A DNA stretch of 64,000 bases from Nocardia donostiensis (GCF_002081715.1 NZ_MUKP01000003.1:1-64000); one strand, 5' to 3'. Numbered from the stretch's first letter, positions 27,022 through 36,629 are shown. Notes: generated from the sequence alone by a model not told the origin. A program made the numbers and translations.

Positions 27022-28200
27022 TCAGCGGTCGGGTGGAATAACCCCGGGTTGGTCGGGAGCAGCAGGCCCATCCTCCCCCGGGATCGGCCCCGTGATACCG
27101 GGCTGGCCCGAAGGATCGACCAGCGGGATCGGAGGTAAGCCGGGTTCCGGAATGGGCGGTGGCGCAGGCGGATCCGCTGGGGCGGGAATGGGTGGTGGCG
27201 CGGGCGGATCCGCCGGGGCGGGAATGGGTGGTGGCGCGGGCGGATCTGCCGGGGCGGGAATGGCCAGTGGGGCGGGCGGATCCGGCACCGAGGGCGGCTG
27301 GAAGGGCGTCTGCCTGGGTGGCGGGATCTGGACCGGTGGTTCGGCCGGTTCGGGGATCTGGAATGGTGCCTCGGCAGGTGGTGGGGCCTGCACCGGCGGT
27401 TCGGCCGCCGGAGGAGGGGGCGGAGGTGGTGTTTGTGCCGGTGGCGGGACGGGCGGCGGCGTCTGCTCGGGCTCGCCCGGTGCCTGCGGCTGCTCCGATT
27501 CGGACCGTGGGGCGGACGGCGATGCCGGGGTTTCGGGTTCGTACGACGGCGCGGAGCCGTTCGGGTTCGACGAAGGAGCTTGCGTTCCTGAGGATTCTGG
27601 GGGCAACGGTGGGGTCGCGTGCAGTGGCGCAGGCGGTGCCGACAGCGGTGGGGGAGTGCCGGGCGGCGGTGGCGGCGCGGGCAGCGCGGGAACATCGGTA
27701 CCTGCCGTGGAGTATGCGGGTTTGTACACCATGTTCATGGTGAGCACGGCTTCCTGGCGTAGCGTTTCCTGGGCTTGTTGCGCGTCGATGACGTTGGCGG
27801 CTTCCAGGATTCGCGCGATCGTTCCGACGGGGCCGGAGTTTCCGGGTGGAACGACCGCGAGCTTCACCGCTTCCGCTGCTGCCGCGACCCCGGCGAGCCT
27901 GCCGCCGACCTGGCCGAGCACCGCGGCGAGCTCGTCGATGGAATCTGCGAAACTGCGGGTGCTGGCGTAGGCGGCGTCGGCGGCGGCGCCCTCCCATTCC
28001 ATCGCGTTCATCACCCGGTCGGCGCTGTCGCGGGTCAGCGGGAACGATGAGCTCAATCCGGCCGCCACCTCGAGCCACGCGCCGGAGACCCGTAGGATCT
28101 CCACGGCGTCGATCTGCTGGGCTTTCGCGTAGATGTCTTCGTGCCGCATGGACTCGAAGTGCTCCATCGCGTTGATGTAGTTCGGGTCGGTGCCGGTCAT
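27022..28200 (-). CDS. PPE-like type VII (ESX) secretion substrate with proline-rich tail
   Basis: The product is 392 aa. The N-terminal 170 residues are helical with MEWEGAAADAAY, a W-x-G turn like WXG100/PPE proteins, followed by helices (FADSIDELAAVLGQVGGRLAG). From about residue 180 the chain is nearly all Pro, Ala, Glu and Ser. It includes about 3.5 copies of a 12-residue PAPADPPAPPPI repeat encoded by a 36-base repeat near 27160-27290. No signal peptide is present, as expected for ESX cargo. The start overlaps the upstream gene stop by ATGA (28197-28200). An EspG gene lies upstream. The exact role is unknown. Confidence 0.72.
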   Translation of the reverse strand: MTGTDPNYINAMEHFESMRHEDIYAKAQQIDAVEILRVSGAWLEVAAGLSSSFPLTRDSADRVMNAMEWEGAAADAAYASTRSFADSIDELAAVLGQVGGRLAGVAAAAEAVKLAVVPPGNSGPVGTIARILEAANVIDAQQAQETLRQEAVLTMNMVYKPAYSTAGTDVPALPAPPPPPGTPPPLSAPPAPLHATPPLPPESSGTQAPSSNPNGSAPSYEPETPASPSAPRSESEQPQAPGEPEQTPPPVPPPAQTPPPPPPPAAEPPVQAPPPAEAPFQIPEPAEPPVQIPPPRQTPFQPPSVPDPPAPLAIPAPADPPAPPPIPAPADPPAPPPIPAPADPPAPPPIPEPGLPPIPLVDPSGQPGITGPIPGEDGPAAPDQPGVIPPDR

Positions 28201-28571
28201 AGCGGCAGTCTCGACTCGATTGCCCGCACCGCGGCCGCATTGGCCGCGTCGGCCTCTTCGTAGAGTCCGCCGCTGATCAGGAACGCTTCTTTCATCCGGT
28301 AGGCGGCCTCGATGTAGTGGTCGAGCAGGGCGGCGGCGTCGCGTGCTTTGTGCCCGAACCCGGCCTGCAATTGCTGGGCGGAGACGAACCCGCCGAATCC
28401 GCGTGGTTCGGTCACCGACTCCAACCGCTGCTGCAGATAGATCAACCGGTCGGCCTGCTGTTCGTAGAATTCGGCACAACGTCGCGCCGCGGCCGGATCG
28501 AATGTGACGGTGCCTGCATGGGCTTCTTGCCGGAACCGGGCGATATCGGCTCGGCTGTTCTCGATTGTCAT
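28197..28571 (-). CDS. Small helical protein, likely partner of the PPE-like ESX substrate
   Basis: The product is 124 aa, helical and acidic. The C terminus carries LYEEADAANAAAVRAIE; Y-E-E-A-D fits the YxxxD/E signal that directs type VII substrates. The central GFGGFVSAQQLQAGF may form the turn between helices. It is coupled to the PPE-like gene by a four-base overlap, as PE and PPE partners often are. I do not recognise a named family; the role as secretion partner is inferred from the motif and the neighbours. Confidence 0.7.
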   Translation of the reverse strand: MTIENSRADIARFRQEAHAGTVTFDPAAARRCAEFYEQQADRLIYLQQRLESVTEPRGFGGFVSAQQLQAGFGHKARDAAALLDHYIEAAYRMKEAFLISGGLYEEADAANAAAVRAIESRLPL

Positions 28572-29090
28572 CGCGCACCCCTCCGTCGGTCCGACTCAGG
28601 GTAACCGGAACCCGGCGACTCGGTCATCAGGTCGTCTCCGCTCGATGGGACGCTGTCGGATCGCCTGGCACTGTCACCGGAAGAGCTGACACGTGCACGC
28701 CGGAACGGGCGTCAGCCGATTCGAGATCCGCTCAGCCGAAGCGTCAACAGCCTCGTATGTTCCGTCATTCGCGTCGATCGGCCTGATACTTCTGGCCTGC
28801 TCTGCCGTGTTCTGGTAAACCATCACGCCTGTGCCGGCTCCGTCTGCTGGGAACGAGTCGCGGCTGATCCCGGCCGGAACTGGATGAGGAGCCGGGCGAT
28901 ACCACGTCGTAGTCGCACGGAATCGCTTGTTCCGCACCCGCACCTTACGTTCCTGCGCAGACCGTCGGGACTGCTGTCGCGGCGCCTCATCGACGAAGGC
29001 GGCCTCTTCCGGCTGCGTGCGGGTACGGCGCAGCAACAAGAACACTGTGCGCACACCGAGTTCCTCTCTGGTCGATCGCAGGGTATCCGG
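28572..29090. other. Gene-free region upstream of the ESX pair
   Basis: About 520 bases lie between the PE-like gene start and the EspG stop, all on the leftward transcript. Open frames (for example 28674-29054, minus) have no recognisable features or ribosome sites. A promoter for the pair is expected near 28600 but none stands out. Confidence 0.4.
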
Positions 29091-29795
29091 TCAGCTGGGG
29101 ATGCGTTTCTGGAGTTGAGCGGCGAGCTGGGTGGGGGATGCGGGGACCAAGTGCACGGTGTCATCGGATTTGATGAGGTAGCGGCCGTCGGATTCGATGT
29201 CGATCCAGGTGTAGTGGATCGCGGGGGGCGGGGTGGGACGGTCGATGCGGGGTTCTACGCGGATATGGCCTTGGCTGGTGAGGGGTTTGCGGAGCAGGCG
29301 GCGGATGGCAGGGGCGGCGCGCTGGTCGGGGACGACGAGCTCGTCGTCGCGGACAGCTGCGGCGGAGGCGCTGCGGGCAGGATGGCGGCCTGCCGGGGTG
29401 CCGGGGAGGTGGGCGGTGATGCGGGCGCCGAGTTTGGCGGTGTGGCCGATGGTGATACGGACGCGGCCACCGAAATCGGGGGTGGTGCCAGGTTCTTGGA
29501 TAGCGAGGACCGCGCGGTCGAAGACGGTGCAGGCGAGCAGCCGGATTTCGCCGCCGCGGCGGGTGGTTGCGCCGACCGTGACGATGCGGGTGTGTGGTGC
29601 GGCGAGGATACGCAGGCAGGCCGACAGGTCGGGGTCGGAGCCGAGGGGCAGCCGCTGCTGGAGTCGGGTGCGCAGCGTTTCGGCTTCGTACTCGGTTCCG
29701 GGGGTTTCCAGGATGCGCAGCGGGTACGGGTAGCGGTCCAGGTCGGTTTCGCGCCAGATATGGGCGAACTCGTCTGGGGTGAACGTCCAAGACAC
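29091..29795 (-). CDS. EspG family ESX chaperone
   Basis: The product is about 234 aa. It opens SWTFTPDEFAHIWRETDLDRYPYPLRI, the hallmark start of EspG proteins. EspG binds the tip of PE-PPE dimers and keeps them soluble until export by the ESX system. GTG 29795 is chosen because SWTFTP is the normal N terminus. A GGTGAGG site lies 11 bases upstream, and a TAGGCT box (29836-29841) gives a leader of about 30 bases. No ESX core gene (EccB-E, MycP, EsxAB) is in the window, so the machinery must be elsewhere. Confidence 0.82.
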   Translation of the reverse strand: MSWTFTPDEFAHIWRETDLDRYPYPLRILETPGTEYEAETLRTRLQQRLPLGSDPDLSACLRILAAPHTRIVTVGATTRRGGEIRLLACTVFDRAVLAIQEPGTTPDFGGRVRITIGHTAKLGARITAHLPGTPAGRHPARSASAAAVRDDELVVPDQRAAPAIRRLLRKPLTSQGHIRVEPRIDRPTPPPAIHYTWIDIESDGRYLIKSDDTVHLVPASPTQLAAQLQKRIPS

Positions 29796-30252
29796 GCCGA
29801 TCACATCCTCACCGACACGTGTTGCGCCTGCAGACAGCCTAACGGGCGGGTCCGCGTGCACCCCGTCCAGTTCGACTCGGTCCCGGTGAGCTCATTCGAT
29901 GCGCCGGGATAGATCGAAGAAGGCGTCGTCGATACCGGCGTGCAGGTCACCGATCTGGTGATAGCGGACGGGCTCGGTGGCGATGATGAAATCGGCGAGG
30001 GGGCACCTGGGGGATCTCATCCCAGCCCACCGGTGTGGAGAGGGCGGCCTCGGGACGCCGCGCACCGAATAGGCACCGGTGATGCGTCGTCCGGGGCACT
30101 TCTGGTTGTAGCCGGTGGACAGCAGCCCGGGCCCCGTCCCCGCCGCCACGATGGGGTGATCATCTCATCGGCAAATGGATGTTCGGTGGCCAACCGGAGA
30201 ACTGATGTCCGATCGCAGCTTCCGCTGTTCGAGGCAGGCGAATGCTCCGTTG
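29796..30252. other. Gene-free region between recQ and the EspG gene
   Basis: The right part follows the recQ stop and the left part carries the EspG promoter. An 85-codon minus-strand frame (29892-30149) ends ADFIIATEPVRYHQIGDLHAGIDDAFFDLSRR. It looks more protein-like than most shadows, but it has no start signal and I cannot place it. It may be a gene remnant. Confidence 0.4.
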
Positions 30253-32382
30253 TCAGGTCGGGGTTGCCAGGGCGAATGGGAGCACCGCGGGCGCGCCCGC
30301 GCGACGTAGGGCGTGGGCGGCGACGGTGAAGGTCCAGCCGGAATCGGTGACGGCGTCGACCAACAGGATGGGGCCGTCGACGGTGGACAGGTCGGGGAGG
30401 GTGAAGGAATCGTGCAGGGCGGCAACACGGTGGGCGGAGTTGGCGGCCGAGACGGGTGGGCGGCCGGTGCGGATCCCCATGGCGCCGAGATCGCGGAGCT
30501 TGCCGATGGCGGCAAGGCGGGCGGCGAGGCTCGCCGTGAGCACCGGGTGGGTGGGCGACGGCATGGCCAGTACCGAGGTAGGGCGCTGCGCCCATTCCCA
30601 TTCGCGCAGTACAGCGATACATGCCTCGACGACAGAGTCGGGGACCGGCGCGTCAGGCTCGTCGAGGAGGGCGCGCAGCCGTTGACCCCAGCCGAGCGAA
30701 CTGAGCCTGCCCAGAACCCGTCCCGTTTCCGCGCCGCCGGTGATCTTGCCGGACAACGGGATTCCGAGCTTGGCCATACCGGTCGGCCATTGTCTACGCG
30801 GGGCGAGGTCGATGCCGGGCCGGTCCAGCCGGGCGCGCGTGCTGGCCACGGATGCAGCGTCCACCGTCGCGCGGTGCTGAACCCCGGTGCAGTTGTCACA
30901 GCGCCCGCAGGTATGCGAACCGGGCGGTACCGCGGCCAAGCCGGGATCGTCCAATTGCCGGCGCAGAAACTCCATCCGGCAGCCGGTGGTCACCTGATAG
31001 TCGAGCATCGCCTGCTGTTCGGCCCGGCGGGCGGTGTCCAGCCGCGCGTAGCGTTCGGCGTCGTAGGTCCACGGTGCGCCGGTGCACAGCCAGCCGCCGC
31101 GTACCCGCCGCACCGCGCCGTCGACGTCGAGCACCTTCAACACCATCTCCAGCCGGGAGCGGTTGAGTTCGACCAGCGGCTCCAGCGCGGCCGTCGACTG
31201 CGGACGCTCGGTATCCAACGCTTCCAGCACCGAGCGCACAACGTGTTCGCGCGGGAAGGCCACCGAGGCGAAATAGCTCCAGATCCGAGTGTCCTCCGGC
31301 CCGGGCAGCAGCAGCACCTCGGCGCGTTCGGTGCCGCGTCCAGCGCGGCCGACCTGCTGGTAGTAGGAGATCGGCGACGACGGCGCGCCGACGTGCACTA
31401 CGAACCCCAGGTCCGGTTTGTCGAACCCCATGCCGAGCGCCGATGTGGCGATCAGCGCTTTCACCTCGTTGTTCAGCAGCGCCGCCTCCAGCGCTTCGCG
31501 TTCGGCGGGGTCGGACTGCCCGGTGTAGGCGGCGACCTGGTGGCCGTGGGAGTTCAGCACATCGGCCAGATCGTGGGCCGCCGCGACGGTGAGTGTGTAG
31601 ACGATGCCCGAACCGGGAAGGCCGGCGAGCCGGTCGCCGAGCCATGCCGTACGTTCCACTGCGTCGTCGAACCGCACCACCGCCAGATACAGCGATTCGC
31701 GGTCGAGGCTGCCGCGCAGCACCAGGGTGTCGGTGCCGATCTGCGCGGCGACGTCGGTGATCACGCGGTCGTTCGCGGTCGCGGTGGTGGCGAGCACCGG
31801 GACATCAGCGCCGAGGTCGGCGATCAGGGTGCGGATACGACGGTAGTCGGGCCGGAAATCATGACCCCAGTCGGAGACGCAGTGCGCCTCGTCGACAACG
31901 ACCAGACCGGCGTCGGCAGCCAACCGCGGCAGCACCTGATCCCGGAAATCCGGGTTGTTCAACCGTTCGGGGCTCACCAGCAGCACATCAACGGCCCCGG
32001 CCGCGACCCGCTCGTGGATCTCCTGCCACTCGGTGGCATTGCCGGAGTTGATGGTCGCCGCAACCACCCCGGCCCGCTGCGCGGCCGCCACCTGATTGCG
32101 CATCAACGCCAGTAGCGGTGACACGATCACCGTCGGCCCGCGGCCCGCCGCCCGCAGCAGCTTCGCCGCGATGAAATACACCGCCGACTTACCCCACCCG
32201 GTGCGCTGCACCACCAGCGCCCGCCGCCGGTCCACCACCAGCGCCTCGATCGCCGTCCACTGATCACCCCGCAGCCGCGCCTCGGGGCCCGCCAGCTCGC
32301 GTAGCAGCGCCTCCGCGCGCTCGCGCAGGTCAGCGCGTGCTGGTCCGCTTTCGGCCATGGTGATGCCCGGTGCCGTCGTCAT
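30253..32382 (-). CDS. RecQ family DNA helicase with C-terminal phosphoribosyltransferase-like segment
   Basis: The product is about 709 aa. The helicase core has Walker A GWGKS (62-66, TGWGKS) and DEAH (164-167, VVDEAHCVSDWGHDFRPDY). The motif VI region is QQVGRAGRG, and a RecQ zinc site has CRMEFLRRQL followed by CGRCDNC. The last 45 residues hold GPILLVDAVTDSGWT, the PRPP-loop pattern of phosphoribosyltransferases, so the tail is a PRTase-like fold known in some actinobacterial RecQ proteins. It unwinds DNA in repair. ATG 32382 follows CAGTAT by seven bases (leaderless); upstream in-frame ATGs are possible. Confidence 0.9.
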   Translation of the reverse strand: MTTAPGITMAESGPARADLRERAEALLRELAGPEARLRGDQWTAIEALVVDRRRALVVQRTGWGKSAVYFIAAKLLRAAGRGPTVIVSPLLALMRNQVAAAQRAGVVAATINSGNATEWQEIHERVAAGAVDVLLVSPERLNNPDFRDQVLPRLAADAGLVVVDEAHCVSDWGHDFRPDYRRIRTLIADLGADVPVLATTATANDRVITDVAAQIGTDTLVLRGSLDRESLYLAVVRFDDAVERTAWLGDRLAGLPGSGIVYTLTVAAAHDLADVLNSHGHQVAAYTGQSDPAEREALEAALLNNEVKALIATSALGMGFDKPDLGFVVHVGAPSSPISYYQQVGRAGRGTERAEVLLLPGPEDTRIWSYFASVAFPREHVVRSVLEALDTERPQSTAALEPLVELNRSRLEMVLKVLDVDGAVRRVRGGWLCTGAPWTYDAERYARLDTARRAEQQAMLDYQVTTGCRMEFLRRQLDDPGLAAVPPGSHTCGRCDNCTGVQHRATVDAASVASTRARLDRPGIDLAPRRQWPTGMAKLGIPLSGKITGGAETGRVLGRLSSLGWGQRLRALLDEPDAPVPDSVVEACIAVLREWEWAQRPTSVLAMPSPTHPVLTASLAARLAAIGKLRDLGAMGIRTGRPPVSAANSAHRVAALHDSFTLPDLSTVDGPILLVDAVTDSGWTFTVAAHALRRAGAPAVLPFALATPT

Positions 32383-32702
32383 GCGGCCCATACTGCACGA
32401 CCCCACCGACATGAGCTTTCCGGTGCACCGGAGGGCACGGAATGGTGTGCGCACGGCTACCTGTTCCCTCCCTGGGACGGCGAGAAGCCAGGCACAAACG
32501 AGGTGCGTACCGGGACGGCGACCGATCGGCGGCGCGCTCGCGACACACTCTCCCTTCAGGGAGAGGATCAGGCCAAAGGCAGGTCATCACGCTGAGCCGG
32601 TGCGATGCCGGGCCGGACACCAGCTGGCAGTGAGCCGATGGGCGGCCCGGTGCTGGGGCGGTCACCACCTGACAGCGAGCCGACGACCGGCCGGCACCCT
32701 GG
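32383..32702. other. Gene-free region with a short imperfect tandem repeat
   Basis: This stretch follows rtcB and precedes recQ, both leftward. Two imperfect copies of a 45-base unit lie at 32615-32653 and 32660-32698 (ACACCAGCTGGCAGTGAGCC against TCACCACCTGACAGCGAGCC), just beyond the rtcB stop. No gene was seen. Confidence 0.5.
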
Positions 32703-33920
32703 TCAGCCCTTCACGCATAACACCTGACGCAGGGTCGCGACGACATCGACCAGATCGCGCTGGGCCGCGATGACCTCGTCGATGTCCTTGTAGGCCGCGG
32801 GGATCTCGTCGACCACGCCTGCGTCCTTACGGGACTCCACGCCCTCGGTCTGGGCGACCAGATCGGCCACGGTGAACTGCCGTTTGGCCGCATTGCGGCT
32901 CATCCGGCGGCCCGCGCCGTGCGAGGCCGACTGGAACGAATCCGGGTTGCCTTTCCCGCGCACCACATAGGAACGGGTGCCCATCGAGCCGGGGATCAGT
33001 GCCAGCTCGCCCTCGCCTGCCCGCACCGCGCCTTTACGGGTCACCAGCATCGGCATACCGTCCACGATCTCCTCCGCCACATAGTTGTGGTGGCAGGAGA
33101 TGGGCTCATCGAACCGCACCGGCCGGTCCCCGAATTCGGCCTGCACGGCCCGGCACACCAGTGCGAGCATCACCGCCCGGTTCCGCGCCGCGTACTCCTG
33201 CGCCCAGGTCAGATCGCGCCGGTAGGCGTCCATCTGTGGGGTCCCGGTCAGGAAGACCGCCAGATCCCGGTCGGGCAGGTCCTGGTTGTGCGGCAGTTCC
33301 CGTGCCAGCGCCATATGCCGTTCGGCCAGTTCCTTACCGATATTGCGGCTGCCCGAATGCAGCAGGATCCACACCGTGTCGTCCTGGTCCAGGCATATCT
33401 CGATGAAATGGTTGCCGCCCCCAAGGGTGCCCATCTGCTTGTAGGCCTTGGATTCCCGTGACTGCACACCGCGCTCCAGCGAACCGAACGCCCGCCAGAA
33501 CCCGTCCCAGCCGCTGCGCAACGTGGACGTGGTCACCCCGGACGGTCGCGCGGCCAGCTTGCCGACATCGACGGCGTTCTTGTGCGCGGCGAACCCGACC
33601 GGAACCGCCGCCTCGATCCGCGACCGCAGTGAATGCAGACTGTCGGGCAGGTCGGCGGCGGTGAGGTCGGTGCGCACGCTCTCCATTCCGCAGCCGATAT
33701 CGACGCCGACGGCGGCCGGTGCGACGGCATCGCGCATCGCGATCACCGACCCGACAGTGGCGCCCTTGCCGAGATGCACATCCGGCATGACGCGCACGCC
33801 GTGTACCCATTCCAGTTGCGCGATATTGCGCAGCTGCCGCAGCGCGGCCTGCTCGATATCGTGCTCCTGGGCCCACATCAGCGTCCGCGCCCGAGTGCCG
33901 GGCAGCTCGACGGGAAACAT
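32703..33920 (-). CDS. rtcB: RtcB family RNA ligase
   Basis: The product is 405 aa. RtcB joins RNA 2',3'-cyclic phosphate (or 3'-phosphate) to 5'-OH ends using GTP and Mn2+. Conserved features are MPDVHLGKGATVGSV, VGVDIGCGM (metal-binding Asp and Cys), LHSGSRNIGKELAERH, GSMGTRSYVVRGK and SHGAGRRMSR, with the histidine that takes GMP in SHGAGR. The ATG at 33920 has GGAGGAAAGG upstream; the longer frame does not. No archease or RtcA gene is adjacent, so the job here (RNA repair or tRNA healing) is open. Confidence 0.95.
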   Translation of the reverse strand: MFPVELPGTRARTLMWAQEHDIEQAALRQLRNIAQLEWVHGVRVMPDVHLGKGATVGSVIAMRDAVAPAAVGVDIGCGMESVRTDLTAADLPDSLHSLRSRIEAAVPVGFAAHKNAVDVGKLAARPSGVTTSTLRSGWDGFWRAFGSLERGVQSRESKAYKQMGTLGGGNHFIEICLDQDDTVWILLHSGSRNIGKELAERHMALARELPHNQDLPDRDLAVFLTGTPQMDAYRRDLTWAQEYAARNRAVMLALVCRAVQAEFGDRPVRFDEPISCHHNYVAEEIVDGMPMLVTRKGAVRAGEGELALIPGSMGTRSYVVRGKGNPDSFQSASHGAGRRMSRNAAKRQFTVADLVAQTEGVESRKDAGVVDEIPAAYKDIDEVIAAQRDLVDVVATLRQVLCVKG

Positions 33921-34350
33921 CGTTTCGGTCCTTTCCTCCGCGGCGAAATAGGTGTTCGCCCGCAACCTCAACGGTAGGCACGGATCGGGCCATCGGCACC
34001 TGAATTTCCGACTGGTCAGCGCTCATGCGGAGGTATCAAGACCTCTGAGGATCCGACAGCGAATCCACCTGTCTCGATTTCGGTCGCTCGCCGTTGAGAT
34101 CACGGCAAGGGTGCATCGCCCGCGGATCCCGGCGAGCAATCCACTCGGCCTACTCGAGCTCTCCGCGAGCTGCGGTCGACGCTGCACGACATGACCACGC
34201 GCGGGAGACGCTGCCGCGAATGCTGAAACCGCAGTGGCGTTGCACGGCGCGGTGTCCTGCGCCGACGCGATGGGGACCACCTCGAACGCCTGCCGGTCAG
34301 GTGCCCCCGTTGGGTCTTGCCCTCACCCCGTAACGACCGACCTGTGTCGA
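33921..34350. other. Gene-free region between rbsK and rtcB
   Basis: About 430 bases lie after the rbsK stop and before the rtcB start. Apart from the rtcB ribosome site near 33935, I see no gene, hairpin or repeat that I can support. Short frames on both strands are Arg/Ser-rich shadows. Confidence 0.4.
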
Positions 34351-35238
34351 TCAGTGCTGCTCGGCGAACGTCCGTACCGCATTGTCGATCGCCGACCGAT
34401 CGGGGATCGAAGCGCTGGCCCCGAGTGCGGTGGCTGCCAGCGCACCGGCGGCGCACGCCCAGCGCAGCGCGGTAGCCGGACCCCGGAGCCATGCGACGGC
34501 CAGCGCACCGGTGAAGGCATCGCCCGCGCCGGTGGTGTCGACAACCTCGATCGCAAGCCCGGGCACCGACAGCTCGCCGTCCGGTCCTCGGTATGTTGCG
34601 CCTGTCGCCCCGCGGGTGATCACCACATGCGGGACCGAGTCGAGCGCCGCGCCGAGCGCCCGAGCTTCGCCGGTGTTCACCACGGCGACATCGACATCCG
34701 ACCACATCGATGCCGGAAGCCGCTGCGCGGGAGAAGGGTTGAGAACAACCGTGGTCGCGTGGGCGCGGGCGTGGGCGGCCGCGGCCGCCACTGTCGGCAC
34801 CGGAATCTCCAACTGGCACAGCAGTACATCGGCGTCGGCGATCACCGCCAGATCGGCGTCGGTGAGGCCGGTCATCTCGCCATTGGCGCCACCGACCACA
34901 ATGATGCTGTTCTCCCCGCTTTCATCGACCACGATCGTGGCGACACCGCTCGGCCCGGCCACGGTCCGCAGCCGGGAAACACCTACGTCGGAGCCGGTCA
35001 GCACGTCCCGCAAGGTATCTGCGAACACGTCATCACCTACCGCGCCGAGGAACTGCACCCGGCCGCCCGCCCGGCTCGCCGCGATCGCCTGGTTCGCTCC
35101 CTTACCGCCGGGCATCATGGTGAACCCGCTGCCCAGGACCGTCTCGCCCGGTTCAGGTCGCCGCGCAGTGGTGGTCACCAGGTCCATGTTGATGCTGCCG
35201 AGTACCGCGATGGTCGGCTCACTGCCGTCGTCGTTCAC
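34351..35238 (-). CDS. rbsK: Ribokinase (PfkB family)
   Basis: The product is 295 aa. It has the two PfkB signatures: GGKGANQAIAASRAG near 45-60 and DTTGAGDAFTGALAV near 235-250, the latter with the catalytic Asp and anion hole. The N-terminal AVLGSINMDLVTTT is the substrate strand. It phosphorylates D-ribose at O5. GTG 35238 is used; AACGTA (minus-strand TACGTT, 35245-35250) lies six bases upstream, suggesting a leaderless mRNA. It is divergent from proA, and rbsK near proA/proB also fits the mycobacterial region. Confidence 0.92.
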   Translation of the reverse strand: MNDDGSEPTIAVLGSINMDLVTTTARRPEPGETVLGSGFTMMPGGKGANQAIAASRAGGRVQFLGAVGDDVFADTLRDVLTGSDVGVSRLRTVAGPSGVATIVVDESGENSIIVVGGANGEMTGLTDADLAVIADADVLLCQLEIPVPTVAAAAAHARAHATTVVLNPSPAQRLPASMWSDVDVAVVNTGEARALGAALDSVPHVVITRGATGATYRGPDGELSVPGLAIEVVDTTGAGDAFTGALAVAWLRGPATALRWACAAGALAATALGASASIPDRSAIDNAVRTFAEQH

Positions 35239-35351
35239 ATGCCGAACGTAGTCCGTACACAGGTTCGGCGGCGGCTGGCGTGGCACAGGTCGGGTGTTGT
35301 GTCGCAGGACCGCGCGGCCTAACAGCCCGAAACCGTGTCCTACCGGGTGCG

Positions 35352-35357
35352 TAGGCT
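35352..35357 (+). promoter_or_regulatory. -10 box of leaderless proA promoter
   Basis: TAGGCT ends six bases before the proA ATG, with no ribosome site between them. Confidence 0.55.
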
Positions 35358-35363
35358 GTAGCC

Positions 35364-36629
35364 ATGACGGTAGGAACCACAGCCGAGTTCGATGTCCGCG
35401 AGGCGGTGCACGAGGCCGCACGCAAGGCCAGGGTCGCTTCCCGGGTGCTCGCACAGCTGACCACCGCGCAGAAGAACGAGACGCTGCACGCGGCCGCCGA
35501 CGCACTGCTGACCGCCGCCGACACCGTGCTCGCCGCCAATGCCGAAGATCTGCTGGCGGCGCAGTCGGCGGGCACCGAGGATGCGCTGCTCGACCGGCTG
35601 CGGCTGACCAAGGACCGGGTCGACGGTATCGCCTCCGGCCTGCGCCAGGTCGCCGAACTACCCGATCCGGTCGGGGTGGTGGTGCGTGGTTCCACCCTGC
35701 CGAACGGGCTGGAGATCCGGCAGGTGCGGGTCCCGCTGGGTGTGGTCGGCATGGTGTACGAGGCGCGGCCGAATGTCACCGTTGACGCGTTCGGGTTGGC
35801 GCTGAAATCGGGGAACGCGGCGCTGCTGCGCGGCTCGTCCTCGGCTGCCCGTTCCAATGCGGCGCTGGTCACCGTGCTGCGGGAAGCGCTTGCCGGGCAG
35901 GGACTTCCCGCCGACGCCGTGCAACTGCTGCCGAGCGAAGACCGTTCCAGTGTCACCCATCTGATCCAGGCGCGCGGCTTGGTCGACGTGGTGATCCCGC
36001 GCGGCGGCGCCGGCCTGATCAACGCCGTGGTACGCGACGCGCAGGTACCCACCATCGAGACCGGCACCGGCAACTGCCATGTCTACGTACACACCGGCGC
36101 AGACCTGGATATGGCCGAGCAGATCCTGCTCAATGCGAAGACCCGCCGCCCGAGCGTCTGCAACACCGCCGAGACCGTCCTGATCGACGCCGCGATCGCC
36201 GACACCGCGGTACCCCGGCTGACCAAGGTGCTCACCGACGCCGGTGTCACCATCCACGGTGACCTGCCCGGCCTGGTCCCGGCCACCGACGCCGATTGGG
36301 GCGAGGAGTATCTGAGCCTCGATATCGCGCTCAAGGTCGTCGACGGGGTGGACGCCGCGGTCGAGCACATCAACACCTGGGGCACCGGCCACACCGAGGC
36401 CATCGTCACCAGCGAACTGGCTGCGGCGCGGGAGTTCACCAACCGGGTCGACGCCGCCGCGGTCCTGGTCAACGCCTCCACCGCGTTCACCGACGGCGAG
36501 CAATTCGGTTTCGGCGCCGAGATCGGCATCTCCACCCAGAAACTGCACGCCCGCGGCCCGATGGGATTGGCGGAGCTCACCTCCACCAAATGGGTCGTCT
36601 GGGGTGACGGTCAGGTCCGCCCGGCCTGA
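35364..36629 (+). CDS. proA: Gamma-glutamyl phosphate reductase
   Basis: The product is 421 aa. It reduces glutamyl 5-phosphate to glutamate semialdehyde with NADPH, the second step of proline synthesis. The catalytic Cys266 is in [31 protein letters not shown] and [10 protein letters not shown] are conserved, as is the C-terminal [21 protein letters not shown]. The mRNA is probably leaderless. It stands 65 bases before the MoxR gene on the same strand. Confidence 0.98.
   Translation: MTVGTTAEFDVREAVHEAARKARVASRVLAQLTTAQKNETLHAAADALLTAADTVLAANAEDLLAAQSAGTEDALLDRLRLTKDRVDGIASGLRQVAELPDPVGVVVRGSTLPNGLEIRQVRVPLGVVGMVYEARPNVTVDAFGLALKSGNAALLRGSSSAARSNAALVTVLREALAGQGLPADAVQLLPSEDRSSVTHLIQARGLVDVVIPRGGAGLINAVVRDAQVPTIETGTGNCHVYVHTGADLDMAEQILLNAKTRRPSVCNTAETVLIDAAIADTAVPRLTKVLTDAGVTIHGDLPGLVPATDADWGEEYLSLDIALKVVDGVDAAVEHINTWGTGHTEAIVTSELAAAREFTNRVDAAAVLVNASTAFTDGEQFGFGAEIGISTQKLHARGPMGLAELTSTKWVVWGDGQVRPA

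Noticed and set aside
27092..27970. Gly-rich 292-codon plus-strand frame that looks like a PE_PGRS protein
   Set aside because: It is the complement of the proline-rich PPE-like tail; the minus strand has the coupled start, helical N terminus and EspG neighbour.
28674..29054. Possible 126-residue gene upstream of the ESX pair
   Set aside because: Arg/Pro/Thr-rich, no ribosome site or promoter box, and no recognisable fold.
34023..34280. 85-codon minus-strand frame between rbsK and rtcB
   Set aside because: Ala/Ser/Arg-rich composition with no start signal; similar frames appear throughout the non-coding DNA.
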